This document shows positions 4,726 through 10,063 of a stretch of DNA of 10,063 nucleotides, piece by piece. The notes under the pieces are model-generated. The model was given only the letters and a program-made list of their open reading frames with translations. It searched no databases and was not told the DNA's origin. The first letter of the stretch is position 1. The number at the start of each line of letters is the position of its first letter. A program made the translations under genes and the position numbers. Source of the stretch: CAYLZW01 sp964388085 (GTDB lineage Bacteria > Myxococcota > UBA727 > CAYLZW01); contig CAYLZW010000221.1 in the NCBI GenBank assembly GCA_964388085.1, positions 1 to 10,063 on the forward strand, in the 5' to 3' direction.

Positions 4726-7014
4726 ATGTCGAGCACGGGGGACATCACGGTGCACGAGCGGAGCTCCCTCGAGGCGCGCCTGCGACTCTGGCTGCTCTCG
4801 TCGTTGGCGCTCGGCACGGTGCTGATCGCGGCGGGCCTCGTCCTCGTCGTGTCGCGCTCGCTCGAGCGCGAGCTGATGAGCCAGGTGAACGTCGTTGGCA
4901 AGGCGCTGCAGAGCAACCTGCAGCTCAGCGTCGCCGCCAAGACGCATGACGCCGACACCGCCTTCGAACAGATCGAGTGGGTGCGCGGCCTCGGCGAGGA
5001 GCTCGTGTCGGTCGTCGTGTTCGATCCCGATGGCGCGCCGCTCGTCGGCGTGAGCCCGGAGGGACGCGTGGACGCGGCCGCCTTCGCCGGGCAGCGCGCC
5101 GACGACGCGAGCGGCGATCCGGTGTTGCAGCAGAGCGTGCAGCTCATCATCCGCGGCGCGAGCGAGATCCCGGTTGGGCCGTCCGGCTTCGACACGCGAC
5201 GCGCCGGCGAGCCCGAGCCTGCGACGGAGCAGCTCCCCCTCGGCGACGACCTCGAGGCTGCCTTCGCCGCCGACTTCGAGGCGGCCGGGAGCGAGCTCGC
5301 CATCGTCCAGCCGGCCGCCGAGCAGCGCGGCCAGGTGCGCGTCACGCTCTCCGCCGCCCCCGAAGCGCTACGGCAGCTGCGCTACGTGGGCTTCACGGGC
5401 GCGCTGCTCTGTGTCGCCGCCGTCCTCGTGCTGCGGAGGCTCTTGCGCGACGCGGCCAAGCTCCTCGGGCCCGCCTTCTCGCAAGCGCAGCGCATGAGCG
5501 AAGGCGACTTCACCGAGCGCACGGACGCGGCCTACGAGGAGCTCGCCATCCTCGCGGACGCGTTCAACTCCATCTCGGGCTCGCTGTCGACGATGATCGG
5601 CGACGTGCGCCGCCTCGCCGGCGCCGTGAGCGACACGGTCGAGCACGTGCAGGCCGAGTCGAGCGCCATCCAGCTCGGGGTCACGCGCGAGCTGAAGGCG
5701 CTCGAGGAGAGCGAGGCCGCGGTGACCGCCATGCGCGACAGCGTCGAGCTCACCGCCGCCAAGCTGCTCGAGCTCGTCGAGCGCGCCGCCGTGTCGGGCG
5801 ACGACGCCACCCGCATCGGACAGACCAACCGCGACACTGCCGCCGCGCTGCAAGCGCTCACCGGCGAGCTCGAGCGGCAGATGAAGAGCCTCGAGATCGT
5901 CGGGCAGCGCACGCGCTCGCTGTTCGACAACGCGCACGTCCTCGCCGTCGCCACCGGCGAGTCCCGCGCCGCGGCCAACCGCATGATGGCCTCCTTGGAG
6001 GAGACCACGGCGCGCGCGGAGGCGGCCGCGAAGCTCGCCGACGCCGCCATGACGGCCGGCCTCGACGGCGGCGAGGCCATCGAGAACGCGGTCGCTCGCA
6101 TCGGCGACATCGCGTCCTGTGCCGGGGTCATGGAGTCGTCGCTCTCCGGCCTCATGCAGCGCGTGGAGCACATGAAGCCCGTGCTCGGCGCCATCGACGA
6201 GGTGACGGCCTCGACGAGCCTGCTCGCGTTGAACGCCGGCATCCTCGCGGCGCAAGCGGGCGAGCACGGCCGCCCCTTTCACGTCGTCGTGGAGCAGCTG
6301 AAGGCGCTCGCGCGCCGCACGGCGGGGCTCACCGCCCAGGTGGACGAGGCCGTCACGACGGTGCTCGAGCAGCGCGGCCACACGGCCGAGGCGGCGGGGC
6401 GCCTGAACGGCGTGGTGCGCGCCTCTCTCGAGGACGCGCGACGCGCCGGCGCCGCGCTCACCGCGATCCGGGAGAGCACGGCGTCGAGCCGCGACGTGTC
6501 CGGCGCCATCGCCGCCATGGTGCGCGGACAACGCGAGGACGTCAGCGACACGCTGCTGCGCATCGATCAGTCCGCCGACGCCGGCACCGAGGTCGAGGGC
6601 GCCGCCAAGGCGCTGCTCGACGAGACCAAGGTGCTCGGCGAGGTGCGCGTGCGCTTCGAGACCGTGGTGGCTGACGTCGTCACGGCCTCCAAAGCCCAGA
6701 GCGCGCTGGCGGCCCGCGTGGGCGAGGCGCTCTCTCAGCTCGGCGGCCAGGTGCAGACCCTCGCGTCGGCGCAGGATCGCCAAAACGGCGACATGGCGCG
6801 CGTGCAGGACGCCATCTCGCAGATCCGCACCGTCGCGGAAGACGCCCGCTCCCGCGCCAGCGCGCTCGAGAGCGTGGTGCTCGGCCTACGCGAGAGCGCG
6901 GACCGCCTCATGGCCGGCCTCGGACGCTTTCGCACGAGCGGCGAATCAGCGCCGAGCGGCGAGCGTCGAAACTTCGCCCCCGCGCGACCCGCGCGGCAAG
7001 ATACCCAGCGATGA
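4726..7014 (+). CDS. Methyl-accepting chemotaxis-like receptor with divergent tip
   Basis: A 762-residue membrane receptor expected to pass ligand state to a CheA/CheW-type complex. TM1 is about 21-42, a periplasmic region 44-219 follows (its VVVFDPDGAPLVGV strand suggests a PAS/Cache- or CHASE8-like fold), TM2 is about 220-238, and a HAMP segment spans about 239-292 with MSEGDF at 257-262. The rest, 295-735, is heptad-rich coiled coil folding back at a tip around 495-520, where LLALNAG (499-505) and AGEHGRPF (511-518) mark the family. A likely methylation site is ASLEETTA with E425/E426, about 80 residues before the tip as in E. coli receptors. No NWETF-like pentapeptide ends the protein. 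The tip departs from consensus (see findings). ATG 4726 is preferred over TTG 4672, which lies before the predicted transcription start; no Shine-Dalgarno is clear. The stop overlaps the next gene's start. Confidence 0.92.
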   Translation: MSSTGDITVHERSSLEARLRLWLLSSLALGTVLIAAGLVLVVSRSLERELMSQVNVVGKALQSNLQLSVAAKTHDADTAFEQIEWVRGLGEELVSVVVFDPDGAPLVGVSPEGRVDAAAFAGQRADDASGDPVLQQSVQLIIRGASEIPVGPSGFDTRRAGEPEPATEQLPLGDDLEAAFAADFEAAGSELAIVQPAAEQRGQVRVTLSAAPEALRQLRYVGFTGALLCVAAVLVLRRLLRDAAKLLGPAFSQAQRMSEGDFTERTDAAYEELAILADAFNSISGSLSTMIGDVRRLAGAVSDTVEHVQAESSAIQLGVTRELKALEESEAAVTAMRDSVELTAAKLLELVERAAVSGDDATRIGQTNRDTAAALQALTGELERQMKSLEIVGQRTRSLFDNAHVLAVATGESRAAANRMMASLEETTARAEAAAKLADAAMTAGLDGGEAIENAVARIGDIASCAGVMESSLSGLMQRVEHMKPVLGAIDEVTASTSLLALNAGILAAQAGEHGRPFHVVVEQLKALARRTAGLTAQVDEAVTTVLEQRGHTAEAAGRLNGVVRASLEDARRAGAALTAIRESTASSRDVSGAIAAMVRGQREDVSDTLLRIDQSADAGTEVEGAAKALLDETKVLGEVRVRFETVVADVVTASKAQSALAARVGEALSQLGGQVQTLASAQDRQNGDMARVQDAISQIRTVAEDARSRASALESVVLGLRESADRLMAGLGRFRTSGESAPSGERRNFAPARPARQDTQR

Positions 7015-7889
7015 ACGCCGCCTCTCGGACCCACACGCTCCTGCTCTTCGCGAGCGCGCTCGCGGTCGTCGTCGCCGCCGCCCCCGCCCGAGGCGCGGCG
7101 GCGGTGGTCGCCTCCGGGCAGCGCCCCTTTCAGGAGGCCGCGAAGGCCGCGCTTGGGGAGCTCCACGGCGAAGGCGAGCTGCACGACGCCACCGCCCTGC
7201 GCGCCGGCACCGCGGCGCTCGACGACTCCACGGTGGTGGTCAGCATCGGCCCCCTGGCTGGAGGCAGCGTCGCGCGCGGGCTGCCGAAGAACGCCCGCGT
7301 GGTCGCGGTGCTCACCCCACGCCTCATGGGTCTGCCCCCGACGCGGACGCTCATCGTCCCCCTCGATCCGTCTCCCGATGACGTCATCGCCGTCACCGGC
7401 CGGCTGCTCCCGAACGCCAAGCGGCTCGGGGTCCTGGTGGGCAGCGACGGCCCCTCCCCCGCAGAGCTGCAGCGCATCGGCCGCCGCCACGGGCTCTTTG
7501 TGGTGGCGACCAAGCGCGACGAAGCGCTCAGCGCAGCGCTCGATCGTCTGCTCGCCAGCGTCGACGTTCTGTGGGTCGATCGCAGCCATCCCGCGGTCGC
7601 GGATCCCGAGTCCATGAAGCTGGTGCTCGCGCGGAGCGCCGACGCGGGGCGCCCGGTGATTGGCTCTTCCAAGACGCACGTGCTCGCCGGCGCGCTGTTC
7701 GCGGTCGTGCCTGACCCGGCGGGGCACGGGAGAGTGGCCGGGGACATCGCGCGCCGGTTGTTGGCGGGGGAGAGCGTGCGGGCGGTGCCGACGCCGGAGG
7801 GGACCGTGGTGTTGAGCAGCCGGGCGGCCCGCGTGTACGGCGCTCGTGTGCCGTCGGAGCTGAAGGCGCGGGTAGAGGACGTACGTTGA
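7011..7889 (+). CDS. ABC_sub_bind-type periplasmic binding protein
   Basis: A 292-residue exported binding protein. Residues 1-28 are a signal peptide (hydrophobic LLLFASALAVVVAAA, cleavage likely after ARG). The rest has the two-lobe layout of the ABC_sub_bind (TrpX-like) family: strand/helix VVSIGPLAGG and TLIVPLDPSPDDVIAV in lobe one, then the typical LLPNAKRLGVLVGSDG start of lobe two, SVDVLWVDRSHPAVADPES, RPVIGSSKTHVLAGALFAVVPD and HGRVAGDIARRLLAGE. The N-lobe is somewhat short for this family. ATG overlaps the receptor stop (ATGA, 7011-7014), so translation is coupled. No permease or ATPase gene follows, and the next gene is on the other strand. I infer that it presents ligand to the receptor rather than serving transport. 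The ligand is unknown; family members bind small molecules such as amino acids. Confidence 0.88.
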   Translation: MNAASRTHTLLLFASALAVVVAAAPARGAAAVVASGQRPFQEAAKAALGELHGEGELHDATALRAGTAALDDSTVVVSIGPLAGGSVARGLPKNARVVAVLTPRLMGLPPTRTLIVPLDPSPDDVIAVTGRLLPNAKRLGVLVGSDGPSPAELQRIGRRHGLFVVATKRDEALSAALDRLLASVDVLWVDRSHPAVADPESMKLVLARSADAGRPVIGSSKTHVLAGALFAVVPDPAGHGRVAGDIARRLLAGESVRAVPTPEGTVVLSSRAARVYGARVPSELKARVEDVR

Positions 7890-7901
7890 ACGTCGCGTTT
7901 C

Positions 7902-8597
7902 TCAACCCGGCAGCGCCACGGGAGCCCCCGAGCGAGAGGCCAACACGAGCTGATGCGAGCGGCCCTCGTCGGTGAAGCGCAGCGGCCCCCGAACGGCGCC
8001 TATCCCCTCCGCGAATTCCCAGCTGCGCCGCAACGCCCGCAACAGGCCCGAGGCCGTCAGCGCTTCACGCTGCACCTCGATGACGATCTCCTCCCCCGTG
8101 AACGCGCACTGCACGAGCGTGAGCCCCCCGCTCAGCAAGCGTGACGTCGCGGCGGGCAGCCTGGCGGCCAGATCGCGCGCCAGCAGCTCGCGGTCCGTCG
8201 TCGACAGGTGGAAGCCCCACGGCAGACCCAGCAGCGGCTCGACCGCGGGCAGATGACGCAGCTCGGGGAGACGCCGAGCGACCTCCTCGCGTTCGAGCGC
8301 GAAGGCCAACGAGGGCGCCTGGTCGACGGGGACGCGGACCTGCCAGACATCGCGACCGCCGCGCGTCAGCGCCGCAGCGACGAGGCGGCGCGCGTTGGCG
8401 TGCAGCAGCAGCCGGACGGGAGCCTCCGCGTCCTCGTCACCCGCGTCCTCGATGCCGCGGAGGCCGGACGATCGGAGCCCCTCGACCAGGCGGCGGCGCT
8501 GCAAGACGACGACGCTGATCCAGATCGAGATCGGCGCCACGATGCCGCCCAGGAAAAAGGCAGCCATCAGCGCGCAGGCCAGGATCTCGAGGCCCAT
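7902..8597 (-). CDS. Single-pass membrane protein of unknown function
   Basis: A 231-residue protein with one long hydrophobic N-terminal stretch, about residues 5-31, followed by QRRRLVEGLR. The arginines just after the membrane segment suggest that the C-terminal 200 residues face the cytoplasm. That part is alpha/beta in pattern: LLLHANARRLVAAAL, ARRLPELRHLPAVEPLLGLPWGFHLS, RELLARDLAARLP, then strands LVQCAFTGEEIVIEVQRE and a helix RALRRSWEFA. I do not recognise the family. The start is ATG 8597: no Shine-Dalgarno precedes it, but a TACCCT hexamer on the minus strand (8603-8608) ends 5 nt before it, fitting a leaderless mRNA. An out-of-frame ATG overlaps at 8601. It lies 89 nt downstream of the beta-solenoid gene on the same strand and converges on the binding-protein gene with a 12-nt gap. 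Confidence 0.8.
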   Translation of the reverse strand: MGLEILACALMAAFFLGGIVAPISIWISVVVLQRRRLVEGLRSSGLRGIEDAGDEDAEAPVRLLLHANARRLVAAALTRGGRDVWQVRVPVDQAPSLAFALEREEVARRLPELRHLPAVEPLLGLPWGFHLSTTDRELLARDLAARLPAATSRLLSGGLTLVQCAFTGEEIVIEVQREALTASGLLRALRRSWEFAEGIGAVRGPLRFTDEGRSHQLVLASRSGAPVALPG

Positions 8598-8602
8598 TCA
8601 TG

Positions 8603-8608
8603 AGGGTA
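8603..8608 (-). promoter_or_regulatory. -10-like hexamer, leaderless geometry
   Basis: TACCCT on the minus strand ends 5 nt before ATG 8597, so transcription would begin at about the A of the start codon. This is the same hexamer as at 3903-3908. There is no visible -35 box and no Shine-Dalgarno. Confidence 0.4.
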
Positions 8609-8686
8609 GCCGCCGGGCAGCCTGCTCGCACGACGAGCGGCGAGCGATCTCGAGGTGTGGGTGCGCGTCGCCCGCCCCTCACGCGC

Positions 8687-9550
8687 TCACAGGCCGGGCG
8701 GGATGTCGGCGCCGGTGCGATAGCGGAGGTCATGTCGCACGAGCAGCGGCGACGGCGCACAGGGCGTGCCCTGCTCGACGTGCACGGTGCCACCGGCCGC
8801 CACGGCGCCCTGCACGACGAGCTCCTCGTAGAGCGCGCCGCCGATGTCGCCGGCGGCGAACAGGTAGCCGTCGATGTGCGAGAGCGTGCCGTAGGCGAGA
8901 TCGCCGAGCCAGATGTCGCCGCCCGTCGTCGTGAAGCCCGGGCGCGGCAAGGCGATGAACGCCAGCGAGCCGTCCGCGCCCTCTGCGCGCACGTCGTCGA
9001 GGAAGTAGATGTCGCCGCGCACGACGAAGGTGACGCGCACGGGGGCGCCGTCGCGCGTGACGAAGCGGAGCTCGTGCGCGTCGTGCGAGTGCAGCCAGAG
9101 GTTGCCGTCGATGACGTAGACGCGATCGTTGCCGTCGTCGTCGAGCAGGATGACCTCCCGGCCCCCGAGCGTCCCTCTCGTCAGGCCGCCGGCGGCGCTG
9201 TCCTCGAGGAAGAAGTCGAGGCCGGGCGTCCGCTCGAAGGCGCTCCTGCGATCCTCGGGCTGCAAGCGGAAGATGTGCGCCGCTGACGACGAGGGCACGG
9301 TCACGCTGCGCACGCCGTCGTCGCCCTGCTCCACGCGGCCACGGTGGTGAAACTCTCCGTTCACGTACACGGCGCCCTGCAGCGACAGACGCTCCAGCAG
9401 CGCTCCCTCGGCCTCGGCGCTCACGAACGCGCGCGGCGCGTCGGCGAGCTTGTTCTGCCAGTCGACGTGCGCGGACAGCATCGCGCCGATGCCGAAGAGC
9501 AGCACGAGCTCGACGGTGAGGAGGAGCGGATGATGCCTGAGATCGCGCAC
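8687..9550 (-). CDS. Membrane-anchored predicted beta-solenoid protein
   Basis: A 287-residue protein. Residues about 9-28 form one membrane segment (LLLTVELVLLFGIGAMLSAH), a signal anchor; the rest is probably outside the cytoplasmic membrane. It has recurring short strands with Gly-Asp/Asn turns: LQGAVYVNGE, VYVIDGNLWLHS, VRGDIYFLDDV, TGGDIWLGDL, HIDGYLFAAGDI and VVQGAVAAGG. This spacing of G-D/G-N turns between hydrophobic strands is typical of parallel beta-solenoids such as those in pilus-associated and bactofilin-like proteins, but I cannot name a family. A single Cys sits near the C-terminus (GTPCAP). The start is GTG 9550, chosen because GGAGG (9555-9559) lies 4 nt upstream. TAGCGT on the minus strand (9580-9585) is 29 nt before it. 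The neighbour plsX is in the same direction, but this gene appears to have its own promoter. Confidence 0.82.
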   Translation of the reverse strand: MRDLRHHPLLLTVELVLLFGIGAMLSAHVDWQNKLADAPRAFVSAEAEGALLERLSLQGAVYVNGEFHHRGRVEQGDDGVRSVTVPSSSAAHIFRLQPEDRRSAFERTPGLDFFLEDSAAGGLTRGTLGGREVILLDDDGNDRVYVIDGNLWLHSHDAHELRFVTRDGAPVRVTFVVRGDIYFLDDVRAEGADGSLAFIALPRPGFTTTGGDIWLGDLAYGTLSHIDGYLFAAGDIGGALYEELVVQGAVAAGGTVHVEQGTPCAPSPLLVRHDLRYRTGADIPPGL

Positions 9551-9579
9551 AGGGCCTCCGAGCTCTCGAGGGAGGCCTT

Positions 9580-9585
9580 ACGCTA
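9580..9585 (-). promoter_or_regulatory. -10-like hexamer of the beta-solenoid gene
   Basis: TAGCGT on the minus strand, within GCTAGCGT (9580-9587), the same octamer that precedes the chemoreceptor gene at 4660-4667. It is 29 nt before GTG 9550, leaving a leader that carries the Shine-Dalgarno. No -35 box is evident at the expected distance. Confidence 0.4.
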
Positions 9586-9610
9586 GCAACGCGAACCGCA
9601 AGCGCGCGTG

Positions 9611-9626
9611 GGCGGCATGTACCGCC
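9611..9626. terminator. Possible hairpin downstream of plsX
   Basis: GGCGG (9611-9615) and CCGCC (9622-9626) form a 5-bp stem with a 6-nt loop, 38 nt beyond the plsX stop codon. It is short and lacks a T-tract, so termination is only a suggestion; it would separate plsX from the 9550 promoter. Confidence 0.25.
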
Positions 9627-9663
9627 TCATTCCGGAACGTCGAGGGCGGGGGAGCGCCGCGGC

Positions 9664-10063
9664 TCAGGCGTGCTTCGAAGGAGCGGGCGTCGGCTCGATG
9701 AGGGGCATCCAGCGCTGGATGATGTCCTCGATCTGTCCGGTCATGTCGGCCGCCGCGTGCTTCTGCGCGGCGGCGATGGAGCGCCGGATGGCGAACGCGT
9801 CCGAGTTGCCGTGCGCGATGAAGGCGGGCGCCGCGAGGCCGAGCAGCGGCGCGGCGCCGAATTCACGCGCGTCGAGCTTGGTGGCGACCTGCTTCAGGGT
9901 GCGCTTGGCGATGAGGCCGGCGAGCTTCACGAACAGGTTCGCGTTCAGCATCGCCCGCTTGATCTCCTGGCCGACGAAGTGCGCCACCGCCTCGCTCGTC
10001 TTCAGGGCCACGTTGCCGGTGAAGCCGTCGGTGACGACGACGTCGATGTCGCCCGAGAGGATC
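9664..10063 (-). CDS. plsX: Phosphate acyltransferase PlsX, C-terminal part
   Basis: The last 132 codons of a gene that enters from the right edge; roughly 60% of the usual 330-350-residue protein is missing. PlsX is a cytosolic, membrane-associated enzyme that transfers acyl groups from acyl-ACP to phosphate; the acyl-phosphate is then used by PlsY to make lysophosphatidate for phospholipids. The visible part has the family signatures in order: SGDIDVVVTDGFTGNVALK, then a helical stretch with LIAKRTLKQVATKLD, then FGAAPLLGL and FIAHGNSDAFAIRRSI. In many bacteria plsX lies between rpmF and fabH; here fabH does not follow. The next gene on this strand, 113 nt on, is the unrelated beta-solenoid protein, so plsX is probably the end of its operon. 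A Pro-rich tail (EPTPAPSKHA) closes it. Confidence 0.96.
   Translation of the reverse strand, partial: ILSGDIDVVVTDGFTGNVALKTSEAVAHFVGQEIKRAMLNANLFVKLAGLIAKRTLKQVATKLDAREFGAAPLLGLAAPAFIAHGNSDAFAIRRSIAAAQKHAAADMTGQIEDIIQRWMPLIEPTPAPSKHA

Noticed and set aside
4977..6674. A 565-residue Arg-rich frame within the chemoreceptor gene.
   Set aside because: Out-of-frame shadow of the receptor gene, with no start signal or domain.
5368..6783. A 471-residue minus-strand frame inside the chemoreceptor.
   Set aside because: Antisense shadow of coiled-coil codons; composition is His/Arg/Gly-rich with no family features.
7885..7906. Short hairpin between the convergent genes at 7889 and 7902.
   Set aside because: GTTG/CAAC and AACG/CGTT pair only with a bulge; too weak to call a terminator.

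Overview
The window is very GC-rich (roughly 70% by eye) with dense, short-gapped genes on both strands and long shadow frames. A GE-dipeptide lipoprotein, a divergent chemoreceptor, an arabinose_bd-type AraC regulator and many secreted or anchored proteins of unknown function suggest a chromosomal piece of a myxobacterium-like deltaproteobacterium (Myxococcota). This is inferred from style; no rRNA or marker fixes the genus. I see no mobile element, tRNA, rRNA or CRISPR.

Left block (1-3035): a two-gene minus-strand operon encodes a protein joining a TerB-like helical region to a COQ4-like metal-site domain (905-1879), followed by a small unknown protein that may be a dimeric alpha/beta-barrel type (92-880). 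Diverging from it is an AraC-family regulator (2004-3035), the obvious candidate controller. Bases 1-91 lie beyond the operon and hold nothing I recognise. A bidirectional hairpin (3055-3084) separates the regulator from the next convergent gene.

Middle block (3055-4610): a secreted protein of unknown function (3081-3686, minus) and a lipoprotein with 26 Gly-Glu repeats and a C-terminal Ig-like domain (3936-4610, plus) are divergent. They are separated by 249 bp that contain a perfect 9-bp inverted repeat.

Sensory block (4611-7889): a transmembrane chemoreceptor-like protein with an unusually long cytoplasmic hairpin and an altered tip is followed, with a 4-base ATGA overlap, by an ABC_sub_bind-type periplasmic binding protein. 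No permease or ATPase gene is present, so the pair looks like a sensor and its ligand-binding partner rather than a transporter.

Right block (7890-10063, all minus): a one-TM unknown protein (7902-8597), an N-terminally anchored protein that looks like a beta-solenoid (8687-9550), and the 3' end of plsX (from 9664 past the window edge).

Across the window, gene starts are preceded by TAnnnT hexamers in two geometries. Genes with a Shine-Dalgarno have the hexamer 27-29 nt before the start; two genes lacking one have it 5-6 nt before, as expected for leaderless transcripts. This pattern and the chemoreceptor/binding-protein pair are the most interesting points.
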